DNA of 64,000 nt from Deltaproteobacteria bacterium (GTDB lineage Bacteria > Myxococcota_A > Polyangia > Polyangiales > JADJMO01). Both the position numbers and the translations under genes were made by a program. The notes under the pieces were generated by a model. The model saw only the letters and a list, made by a program, of their open reading frames with translations. It was not told the origin of the DNA and did no database searches. The stretch is from positions 42,464-106,463 of the forward strand of contig JANYDK010000036.1 in assembly GCA_025363655.1 (NCBI GenBank). Direction: 5' to 3'. Positions 1 through 7,881 of the stretch are shown in pieces; the first letter of the stretch is position 1; each line of letters opens with the position of its first letter.

Positions 1-2
1 AA

Positions 3-3000
3 CATCCAGCCGGGAGCGCCTGCACCAGCGCCGCCGAATGCGAGGACGGCAACTGCGCGGACGGCGTCTGCTGCACCAGCGCGTGCACGGGGCCGTGTCA
101 GGCGTGCGACGTCGCCGGCTCGGTCGGCACCTGCGCGACCGCCTCGGGAAGGCCGCACGGGACGCGCACCTGCGGTGGCGGGAGCGACGCTTGCTCGCTC
201 GGCGCCTGCGACGGAAAAGACGGCACCAAGTGCGCGTCGTTCGCCATCGCGGTCGGCGGCGTGTGCGCGGCGCCCGTCTGCAGCGGCTCGACCTTCACGG
301 CGCCGGGCATGTGCGGCGCCACCCGGTCGTGCGCGGTGCCATCTCCCACCGACTGTTCGCCTTACCGCTGCAGCTCGACTGGATGCCTGAAGACCTGCAC
401 CAGCGACGATCAATGCCAGAACGCGCATTGCGTCGACGGAAGCTGCGTTCCGTCTCCGACCGGCGCGCGCTGCTCGGACGACAAGCTGAGCTCGGTGGTG
501 ACCGATGGAACGGTGCGTTCGTGCGCGCCCTTCCGCTGTGACACGAGCGGCGCGTGCGCGACGAAATGCACGGCCTCGGACGAGTGCGTCCCCGGCTTCG
601 TCTGCGACGGGGCCGGCGCGTGCGCACCGCAAGTGACCGACGGCGGAGGAAGCGGCGGATGCTCGGTCTCGCGGCCGGGCGCGAGTGGCGCGGCGATGGC
701 TTGGCTCGTCGCGATCGGCGTCGTCTGGGGCGTTCGTCGTCGTCGCGCGGCGCTCGTAGTCGCGGCCGCGGCTACGCTCGGCGGCTGTCGCGCCAACGCC
801 GAGCCCACGCCGAGAGAAGTCGTCCGCACGCACGTGGACGCGCTCCATGTCGGCGTCGAAGGCACCACGGTCGATGCGACGAGCGCCGTCGACGTCGCCT
901 CGGTGACGACGATCGGCTGCCACTCCGCGGGTTGCCTCGTCCTCCAGAAACGCAAGTGGTTGACCGCGGTTCGTCTCGGGTCGGATGGGAAGCCGCTCGA
1001 CGTCGACGGCTTCCTCGTCGCGCACGGACCCGTCGGCGATCTCGACAGCGGAATGTCGGTGGGGTCCAACGGCACCGACTACCTCGTCTCGTGGTCGAGG
1101 CCCTCACGCGTGCCGATGTTGGTGCGCCTCTCGGGGGCCGGCGCGGTGCTCGGAGCCCCATTCGAGCTCGTGCCGGCGGCGCTCTTCGCGCAAGGCCAGG
1201 CGATCGGCTGGGACACCAAGAGCTACTTGGTCGTCTGGCAGGACTTCAAGAGCGGCACGGCGACGTTGATGGGCGCTCGCGTCCTCGCCGACGGAACGAA
1301 GCTCGATCCGGTCGGCTTCGCGATCTACACGTCGAGCGTCGGTGACGGCAGCGCGCACTTCCAGCCTCACCTCGCGTGCGACGGGAAGGGCTGCTTCGTC
1401 AGCCTCGCGCTCCCGGGCGGCGAAGGCTCGGGGAAAATCGTCCGCGTCGAGGACGGCAAGACCGTGGGCGCGCCGACGTCGACGGCGTTCTCGCTCTCCG
1501 CGATGACCGTCGACGGGACCGACTTCATCCTCGGGGGTACCAACGTCACCGGCGCCGCGGGCGTGACGTTCGCGCGATACTCTTCCGCGCTCGCGCCGAA
1601 GAGCGTCGTGAAGTTGACCGAGACCAGCAACAGCCTGGTGCTCGGTCACGCCGGCGCCAACCTCGTCTCGATCGCCGGCGTCAACTTCGCGACGGGATTC
1701 TTCCTCAGCGCCGCCCGCCTCGATTCGTCGTTGACGAAGGTCGAGCACGTCGAGGTCGAACCGACCAATACGTTCGCGGGTGCCAGCCTCGGCAGCTCGT
1801 TCTTCTGCGGAACGGCAAGCGGTCTCTACGAGGTCACGACGTCGCCCCTCGCGTTCTCGCGACGCGTCATCGAACACCACGCAGCACCGCATCAATTCCC
1901 GTCCGTCGCTACCGGTGGCGGGACCACGCTGACGGCCTTCGCGCGCCGCGCCGACGGTGTCGATGCCGTGCTCGTCGCCAAGACCGCGAGCGGCGCCTTC
2001 ACGCCTTCGGCTGGGACGCTCGTCGCCAACGAATCCGCGCCGATTCGCGACGTCGCGATGACCTGGGACGGCAGCGGATTCGTCGTCGCGTGGCTGACCG
2101 ATGCGCGCGTCGCCTTCGCGCGTGTCGACGCCTCGGGCGCCGTGACGGATGTAGGAGGTGTCAAGATTGGAGCCGTCTCCACGACCTCGCCGTGGACCAA
2201 CGTGTCGCTCGGCGTCGGTAGCTCGGGCGCCATCGTCCTCCTCGGCGGCGATCAGTTGGGCACGATTCGTCTCAGCGGCGGCGCCGCTCTCGACACCACG
2301 CCAAAGCTCATTTCCCTGCGCAAGCCGCTCGACTCGCGGCTCGCGACGGCCGCCTCGGCGGGCACGTCCCTGGTCGCGTGGGCCGACGACGACGGCGTCG
2401 AGCTGCTTCGCATCGGTGGAGACGGCAAGCCGCTCGATGCGGCGCCGCACCTCGTGCCGAAGTCGAAGGGCATCGCCTATTACCAGGCGGAGGCGACGCC
2501 GTCGGTCGCGTTCGACGGCAAGGGATGGACGTTGGTCTACCCGGCGACCGCCGGTGCGACGTCGGACACCGACATCTACCTCGCGCGCACCGCGTTCGAT
2601 CTATCCGGCGTCCCCGACACCTGGGTCGTGAGCGCGCGCGACTATGTTCAGCTGTCTCCTGGCCTCGCCATCGACGGTGAGAAGGCCGTGGTCACGTGGT
2701 CGGAGGCCAGCAGCTACCGCTTCACGCCCGGCGACACGCAAGAACTCCGCGCGTCGTGGGTCGATCTCTCCGCGAAGAAGAGCCTCGTCGACGCCGACCT
2801 CGTCGCCACCTACGGCTACGACGAGATCGAGCGGCCCTCGGTCGCATCGTTCTCGGGCACCAAGGCGGAGCTGGTCTACGTCCGCCACGATCCCGATCCG
2901 ACCATCCTCAGCCCGCGCATCAAGACGCGCACCATCACGTTCGATGGTCTCGGCGGCGCAACCTGCAAGGTCGACGCGGACTGCGAGCTCGGGCCCTGCG

Positions 3001-3692
3001 TCGACGGCACGTGCTGCGATCGAAAGTGCGACGGCACCTGCGAGGCGTGCGACGTCGCCGGCTCCGTCGGCAAGTGTGTCACCATCGCGGGCAAGCCGCA
3101 TGGGGCGCGCAGCTGCGCGACGGGCACCACCTGCGCCGAGGCGACCTGCGACGGCTTCGAGCCGAAGAGCTGTCAGAGGTTCGCACACGCGTTCGAGACG
3201 ACGTGCGCCGCCGCGAAGTGCGACGGCGCGCTCTTCTCGGCCCCCGGCTTCTGCGACGGCAAGGGCGCGTGCGCGGTGCCGACCACGGCCTCGTGCGCGC
3301 CGTTCGCCTGCGACCCGAACGGTTGCTTGACCTCGTGCACCACCGACGCGAGCTGCGCCAAGGACTTTCTCTGCAAGGACAAGAAGTGCGTGGGGCCCGA
3401 GAACGGCGCGGTGTGCGTCGATGATGGGCTCGGTTCGAAGGCCGTCGACGGGAAAATCAAGGACTGCGCGCCCTATCGCTGCTCGAAGGACGGCACCTGC
3501 GGTCAGACGTGCGGATCGGCGGCCGAGTGCGCGCCCGGTGACAGCTGCGACGCGACGGGCGCCTGCGTGCCTCCGACGACCGCGAGCAGCGGCGGTTGCG
3601 ACGTCGTCGCCTCCACGGACGCTCCGGTGACGGCGTGGGTGGTGCTGGCAGGTCTCGCCCTCGGCGGCGCGCTCCTGCGTCGTCGCAAATGA
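3..3692 (+). CDS. Fused tandem MYXO-CTERM-type surface proteins (5' partial)
   Basis: The reading frame enters from the left edge, so the start is missing; 1229 residues are visible. Residues up to about base 690 form a Cys-rich module (repeated CxxxxC patterns, CQACDVAGSVG) ending in GGC, a hydrophobic helix and RRRR, as in MYXO-CTERM proteins. With no stop codon the frame continues straight into a lipoprotein-like signal (ALVVAAAATLGGC, about bases 745-790), then a long propeller region with YLVVWQD-type blades. A second Cys-rich module (CEACDVAGSVG) follows, with a second GGC-helix-RRRK end. The two halves are clearly paralogous, so this looks like a tandem duplication that lost its boundary. 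An independent second start at the in-frame ATG 696 is possible. Likely envelope-anchored and exposed; the ligand is unknown. Confidence 0.8.
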   Translation, partial: HPAGSACTSAAECEDGNCADGVCCTSACTGPCQACDVAGSVGTCATASGRPHGTRTCGGGSDACSLGACDGKDGTKCASFAIAVGGVCAAPVCSGSTFTAPGMCGATRSCAVPSPTDCSPYRCSSTGCLKTCTSDDQCQNAHCVDGSCVPSPTGARCSDDKLSSVVTDGTVRSCAPFRCDTSGACATKCTASDECVPGFVCDGAGACAPQVTDGGGSGGCSVSRPGASGAAMAWLVAIGVVWGVRRRRAALVVAAAATLGGCRANAEPTPREVVRTHVDALHVGVEGTTVDATSAVDVASVTTIGCHSAGCLVLQKRKWLTAVRLGSDGKPLDVDGFLVAHGPVGDLDSGMSVGSNGTDYLVSWSRPSRVPMLVRLSGAGAVLGAPFELVPAALFAQGQAIGWDTKSYLVVWQDFKSGTATLMGARVLADGTKLDPVGFAIYTSSVGDGSAHFQPHLACDGKGCFVSLALPGGEGSGKIVRVEDGKTVGAPTSTAFSLSAMTVDGTDFILGGTNVTGAAGVTFARYSSALAPKSVVKLTETSNSLVLGHAGANLVSIAGVNFATGFFLSAARLDSSLTKVEHVEVEPTNTFAGASLGSSFFCGTASGLYEVTTSPLAFSRRVIEHHAAPHQFPSVATGGGTTLTAFARRADGVDAVLVAKTASGAFTPSAGTLVANESAPIRDVAMTWDGSGFVVAWLTDARVAFARVDASGAVTDVGGVKIGAVSTTSPWTNVSLGVGSSGAIVLLGGDQLGTIRLSGGAALDTTPKLISLRKPLDSRLATAASAGTSLVAWADDDGVELLRIGGDGKPLDAAPHLVPKSKGIAYYQAEATPSVAFDGKGWTLVYPATAGATSDTDIYLARTAFDLSGVPDTWVVSARDYVQLSPGLAIDGEKAVVTWSEASSYRFTPGDTQELRASWVDLSAKKSLVDADLVATYGYDEIERPSVASFSGTKAELVYVRHDPDPTILSPRIKTRTITFDGLGGATCKVDADCELGPCVDGTCCDRKCDGTCEACDVAGSVGKCVTIAGKPHGARSCATGTTCAEATCDGFEPKSCQRFAHAFETTCAAAKCDGALFSAPGFCDGKGACAVPTTASCAPFACDPNGCLTSCTTDASCAKDFLCKDKKCVGPENGAVCVDDGLGSKAVDGKIKDCAPYRCSKDGTCGQTCGSAAECAPGDSCDATGACVPPTTASSGGCDVVASTDAPVTAWVVLAGLALGGALLRRRK

Positions 3693-3711
3693 CTTCGCGT
3701 CGTCCATCCCA

Positions 3712-4509
3712 TCATGGTTTGACGATGATGTTCCAGGCCACCGCCTCTTCATACGCGCTCACGCTCCCGGTGACCGAGCCGCGCAAGAAGATGGTGTGCT
3801 GACCGACCGGCAGCGGCTTCAAGATCACCCAATACCCGTCCGAGAGCCCGCTCCGATCGCCCTCCGGCACCGAGCAATCGTTGGCCGCGACGGGGCCGGT
3901 GCAGGCGATGATTTGATCTTTCGCCGCGCTCGGCGCCTTCCAACTGAAGACGCCCGAAGGCACGCGGTAGAGCGCGAAGTCGGTCGTCGTCCCCAGCGTC
4001 TTGTCGTCGACGATGAGCTGCAACGTGTCGGCCGAGCCGAAAAAATCGGTCTGACATTTCTGCAGCTCTGCCGGCTTGATCGGCGTCGTGCACCCGTCGC
4101 TCTCCGGGCAAGGCATACAGAGGTTATGGATGATCGGAACGAGGATCGCCTTGTCCGAAGGGATGGTGCACGTGCGGGTGTTCGGTTTGAGGTTCACTCC
4201 GGGCGTGAGGAACCAGACGGCGCCGCTCTGACCTTGCGTGCAATCGCCGGCGCCGTACGGGCTCTGCGATTTCACGATCGGCAGGAGCCATTGCCAGTAC
4301 GCCTTCGTCCATTCGCCATACGACTTCCCGAGCACCGTCGTTCCCGGCGAGTAGGCGAGCTCGGCGAGATCGGCGTTGCCGTTGATGACGTCGGCGGGAC
4401 CGAACTCGGCGGCCGCATCGACCACCGTCACCGGCGCCGGGTCGCTGCTCTTGCTCGAGCAGGCAGACAGAAGGAAGACGAGCGCGACCGGGGCGAAGGA
4501 TTTCGACAT
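3712..4509 (-). CDS. Lipoprotein with GEW..WWQW-like domain, unknown function
   Basis: 265 residues. The chosen ATG gives a clean lipoprotein signal (MSKSFAPVALVFLLSAC); a longer in-frame start 22 codons upstream would bury that signal. After a short linker comes SYGEWTKAYWQWLLPI, a pattern I associate with secreted proteins of unknown function that carry a Trp-rich GEW...WWQW motif. Six further Cys residues (CTQG, CTIP, CMPCP, CTTP and later ones) could form disulfides. The gene is convergent with the preceding fused surface protein and divergent from the propeller lipoprotein at 4604. No enzymatic motif was recognised. Confidence 0.75.
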   Translation of the reverse strand: MSKSFAPVALVFLLSACSSKSSDPAPVTVVDAAAEFGPADVINGNADLAELAYSPGTTVLGKSYGEWTKAYWQWLLPIVKSQSPYGAGDCTQGQSGAVWFLTPGVNLKPNTRTCTIPSDKAILVPIIHNLCMPCPESDGCTTPIKPAELQKCQTDFFGSADTLQLIVDDKTLGTTTDFALYRVPSGVFSWKAPSAAKDQIIACTGPVAANDCSVPEGDRSGLSDGYWVILKPLPVGQHTIFLRGSVTGSVSAYEEAVAWNIIVKP

Positions 4510-4603
4510 CGAAGAGAGCGTCGCGCGAGACGGCGCCGCTGTAAACCGGTCGGCTCGTAGGTCGCCGATCTGCATTTCGTAGGCGTTCGGATATCTTCGG
4601 GGG

Positions 4604-6313
4604 ATGCGGAGCGAGACGATCGGTGCAGCGGCCTACTCGGTCGCCTCGCTCGTCCTCCTCGCCGGCTGCCGCGATCCCACGCAAATCACTGTCGAAATCA
4701 CGACGGATGTGCCTTGCGATCAGACCAAGCGCACCGCGATCACCGTCGCCAGCCTCGAGGCCTTCGAGCGCGGCAAAGCCTCGGCGGTCACCACCACCAC
4801 GAGTTGCCACGACGGGCGCGTCGGCTCGCTCGTCGTCATCCCCAGCGGCGATCGTTCGGCCGACCTCTCGATTCGCGTCGTCACCGGCGTCGACCAAGAC
4901 GTCGACACCTGCAGCGCCACGACCTCGTACGCGGGATGCATCGTCGCGCGAAGGCACCTTCATTTCGTCGAGCACAGCTCCCTCAGCTTGCCCGTCGTGA
5001 TGCGACGCAGCTGCCTCGATTTGCCCTGCGACGAGCGCCAGACGTGCGTGCAGGGGCACTGCGTCGGCTCGACCATCGTCGATCCGAAGAACTGCATCGG
5101 CAGCGGCTGCGACGAGGGCACGCTCACCGGCGACGGCGACGCAGGACCTCTCGATTCGAGCTTCGATTCGAGCTTCGATTCGAAGGTCGATGTACTCGCC
5201 GACACGGGCGTCGATTCGTCGCTCGACGTCGTCGACGCCGATGGCGCGGTCGTCGATCCGTTCGGTGATCGACGCGGGCTTCTCAGCGGTGCGCCCTGGC
5301 CGATGGTCAACGGCTCACCGACGCTGTGGAACCTCAGCAGCATGACGTTCCCCAAGACGAAGGCCTTGCGTTGGACCGCGCCGGCGACGACGTCGACCAT
5401 CGCCAACCTCGTCGGCCCCGACGGCCTCAGTTACTACGGCGATTTCAGCGGCTACTACGCCATTGATGAGGCGACGCACCTGCAAAAATGGGCCTTCGGT
5501 GGCAGCGGCTACGGCGATCCGGCGCTCGGCTCCGACGGCGTGCTCTACGGCGCGAGCACTGGGCTCCTCTTCGCGCTCGATCGCCTCACCGGCGCGAAGA
5601 ATTGGGAGCTCCCCGTCGACGCGGTCGGTGACATCACGCTCGGCCCAGGACCGATCGCATACATCGGTGGCCTCGGCGGCATCGCGGCCGTCGACGTGGT
5701 GGCGAAGAAGCAGCTCTGGTCGGTCCCGCTCGCCGAGCCGTTCGAACCTCCGTCGCTCGGCTCCGCGGGCAAGCTCTACATCGCGTCAGGCATCGGCGAC
5801 GTGCGCGAGTTCGACATGAAGACCGGCACGGCGGGCTGGACCTTCCACGCCGCCGACGGCGTCTCTTCTCCCGTGATTTACGGCAACGACGGCGCCGTCT
5901 ACTTCGCGACCGCCAATCCAACCGGTCTCGTCTATGCGGTCGAGGTCGCCACCGGACTCGAGCGCTGGAAGACGACGATCGACGGCGGCGTCTACTACGC
6001 GCTCGCCCGTGGCGCCGACGGCACGCTCTACGTCGGCAGCAGCGCCGGAACGCTTTACGCGATCGAGACGAGCAAGGGCGGCATCCTCTGGTCGACGCCG
6101 CACCCGTCGATCACCTATCGCCATCTCCTCGTCGATCGCACCAACGTCCTCGTCGCCGTCACCACCCTCACCGTCGAGGCGATGGACGCCACCAAAAAAG
6201 GCGCCTCGGTGTGGAGCTACATGCCGAGCGTCAAACCCGTCACCGTCGCGCCCGGCGGCGATGGGCTGCTCTACGTGCTCACCGACAGCTCTCTCGACGC
6301 GCTCGGGCCGTAG
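4604..6313 (+). CDS. Modular lipoprotein with PQQ-like beta-propeller
   Basis: 569 residues. Signal peptide with lipobox LLAGC near residue 22, then CRDPTQITVEITTDVPC. This opens an N-terminal module of about 160 residues, which ends at CVQGHCV and recurs in the protein at 21248. An Asp/Ser-rich linker (about residues 180-220), partly built of 12-bp repeats, leads to a C-terminal propeller with repeated ALDRLTGAKNWELPVD- and YAVEVATGLERWKTT-type blades. These are typical of PQQ-binding-like/BamB-type repeats. No catalytic residues were seen, so a surface-exposed binding or scaffold role is inferred. The start is the first ATG before the signal peptide. Confidence 0.85.
   Translation: MRSETIGAAAYSVASLVLLAGCRDPTQITVEITTDVPCDQTKRTAITVASLEAFERGKASAVTTTTSCHDGRVGSLVVIPSGDRSADLSIRVVTGVDQDVDTCSATTSYAGCIVARRHLHFVEHSSLSLPVVMRRSCLDLPCDERQTCVQGHCVGSTIVDPKNCIGSGCDEGTLTGDGDAGPLDSSFDSSFDSKVDVLADTGVDSSLDVVDADGAVVDPFGDRRGLLSGAPWPMVNGSPTLWNLSSMTFPKTKALRWTAPATTSTIANLVGPDGLSYYGDFSGYYAIDEATHLQKWAFGGSGYGDPALGSDGVLYGASTGLLFALDRLTGAKNWELPVDAVGDITLGPGPIAYIGGLGGIAAVDVVAKKQLWSVPLAEPFEPPSLGSAGKLYIASGIGDVREFDMKTGTAGWTFHAADGVSSPVIYGNDGAVYFATANPTGLVYAVEVATGLERWKTTIDGGVYYALARGADGTLYVGSSAGTLYAIETSKGGILWSTPHPSITYRHLLVDRTNVLVAVTTLTVEAMDATKKGASVWSYMPSVKPVTVAPGGDGLLYVLTDSSLDALGP
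5150..5185 (+). repeat. Three 12-bp direct repeats in lipoprotein linker
   Basis: Three near-identical 12-bp units (consensus TTCGATTCGAGC) encode DSSFDSSFDSK in the linker of the propeller lipoprotein. In-frame units of this kind let the linker grow or shrink without frameshift. Confidence 0.8.
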
Positions 6314-6331
6314 ACGTGCAGCGATCGAGGC

Positions 6332-6772
6332 CTATTTTCCTGCCGTCGTATTCACTGCCATCGCCTCGCAGCTGGCGCTGTCGACGCCCTTCGCTTCGCT
6401 GAGCGCGGTCGTCTTGCGGGAGATGACGACGCCGTCGACCTGCACCTCGCAGGTGATGGTGCCGCACGAGGCGTCGCCGTAGACGCGGAAGTGGACCATC
6501 TGGCCTTCCTTGGCCTCGAAGCCCTTCTCCCACGGCGTCACCACGCCCGTCTGCTGCTCGATCGGATCGAGCTTCGGCGCCGGATCGCCCTGCAGACGGA
6601 TGCGACACGTCTCGCCGGAGAGCGCGCGATAGACGATGGCGTGGACGCGGCTCTCCTTCCACTGCTTGAACGCCCAGAAGGCGATGACGACGACGAGGAG
6701 CACGAGCGCGACCATCGGTCCCGAGGGCCCAGACGGCTTCTTCTTCGGCGCTTCACCCACGCGATCGCTCAC
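6332..6772 (-). CDS. MmpS-like single-pass membrane protein
   Basis: 146 residues from a GTG start (VSDRVGEAPKKK). A basic/Pro-rich cytoplasmic stretch is followed by one membrane helix (MVALVLLVVVIAFWAF, about residues 20-38) and an extracytoplasmic beta domain. The end of that domain, GTITCEVQVDGVVISR...C, resembles the MmpS/DUF4307-like pattern of a two-Cys beta-sandwich, and PWEKGFEAKEGQMVHF is also in keeping. The frame stays open much further upstream, but that part is antisense to the lipoprotein at 6888, so the GTG next to the helix was chosen. No MmpL/RND partner is nearby. The family assignment is an inference from a short motif. Confidence 0.6.
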   Translation of the reverse strand: MSDRVGEAPKKKPSGPSGPMVALVLLVVVIAFWAFKQWKESRVHAIVYRALSGETCRIRLQGDPAPKLDPIEQQTGVVTPWEKGFEAKEGQMVHFRVYGDASCGTITCEVQVDGVVISRKTTALSEAKGVDSASCEAMAVNTTAGK

Positions 6773-6887
6773 GGAAACCCTATAGCGCGAAGCCTGACGC
6801 GGGACACGACTCCCGGGCGGAGGTGCGGTAGGTAGCCTCGGCGATCTCGACCAGAGCTCGCAGCCCCCGCACAAGGAGCCGTTCTCG

Positions 6888-7859
6888 ATGCGTCGTTCTT
6901 CCCTCTCCGTCGTCCTCTTCGCGCTCGCGATCGGTCCCGCCGTGTCGATCGTCGCCTGCGGTGACGACACGCCGCAGCCGAAGTCTCCGAGCGACTTGGC
7001 TTCGGCCACGCCGACGACGACGAGCTCCGATCCCGGTCCGGGGATGGCAACCTCCGTCCCCGAGCCCCCGACCGCCGCGAGCAGCGCGCCGCCGCCGCCG
7101 AAGCCGCCGCCGCCGACCATCGAAGACGTCACCGCCGCGGCCGATCCGAAGCCGCTCCCGTCGATCAAGCTCACCGGCATCGCCAACGAAGCGAGCCTCG
7201 ATCCGGCGAAGGCCAAGGACACCGAGCTCAAGCTCGACCTCAAGAACTGGGAGCTCGGCAAAGACGGCCAGCACGTGCACGTCATCCTCGACGGCATGCC
7301 CTACAAGAAGGTCATGGACGCGAAAGCGCCCTTGAAATTGGGCGATTTGCTCGCCGCCGGCACCGAGCTCACCGAAGGGCAGCACTACCTCGTCGCCTTC
7401 GCCAGCCGCGGCACGCACGAGTCGGTGAAGGGCAAGGGCAGCTCCTCGTTCCTCACCTTCTGGGTCGGCAAGAAGGGCAAGACCCCGACTTACGACGGCA
7501 AGAAGCCGCTCCTCGTCTACAGCCGTCCCAAGGGCGACAACTTCGGCGGCATGGGCAAGGCCCTGATGATCGACTTCTACCTCCACGAGACGACGCTCGA
7601 GAAGGGCGAGAAGGTCCGCTTCACCGTCAGCTCCGACAAGCTCGACGCGCCGGTCACCGGCGAGTTCACCAAGTGGGCGCCGAAGCTCGTCAAAGGCCTC
7701 CCCGCCGGCAACTACGAAGTGAAGCTCGAGCTCCTCGACAAAGAGGGCAAGGTCAGCGACCTCGCGTGGAACACCACCACGCGCAAGATCGTCGTCGACG
7801 CCGACAAGCCGATGGATCCGGCGATGGGCATGTCGATGGACATGCCGATGCCGAAGTGA
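6888..7859 (+). CDS. Pro-rich lipoprotein with Met-rich C-terminal tail
   Basis: 323 residues. Signal peptide with lipobox SIVAC near residue 24, then a low-complexity Thr/Pro/Ala linker to about residue 80 (including PPPPKPPPP), and a predicted beta-rich domain. That domain has two apparent repeats (DGQHVHVILDGMPYKKV and KGEKVRFTVSSDKLDAPV), suggesting Ig-like sandwiches. The protein ends in a Met/Asp-rich tail (PMDPAMGMSMDMPMPK). Met-rich tails can bind Cu(I), but there are few His and no copper genes nearby, so this is speculative. It lies 22 bp before the membrane sulfatase on the same strand and may be cotranscribed with it. Confidence 0.75.
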   Translation: MRRSSLSVVLFALAIGPAVSIVACGDDTPQPKSPSDLASATPTTTSSDPGPGMATSVPEPPTAASSAPPPPKPPPPTIEDVTAAADPKPLPSIKLTGIANEASLDPAKAKDTELKLDLKNWELGKDGQHVHVILDGMPYKKVMDAKAPLKLGDLLAAGTELTEGQHYLVAFASRGTHESVKGKGSSSFLTFWVGKKGKTPTYDGKKPLLVYSRPKGDNFGGMGKALMIDFYLHETTLEKGEKVRFTVSSDKLDAPVTGEFTKWAPKLVKGLPAGNYEVKLELLDKEGKVSDLAWNTTTRKIVVDADKPMDPAMGMSMDMPMPK

Positions 7860-7881
7860 GCTGAACAGGCTCAGTTTCGCG

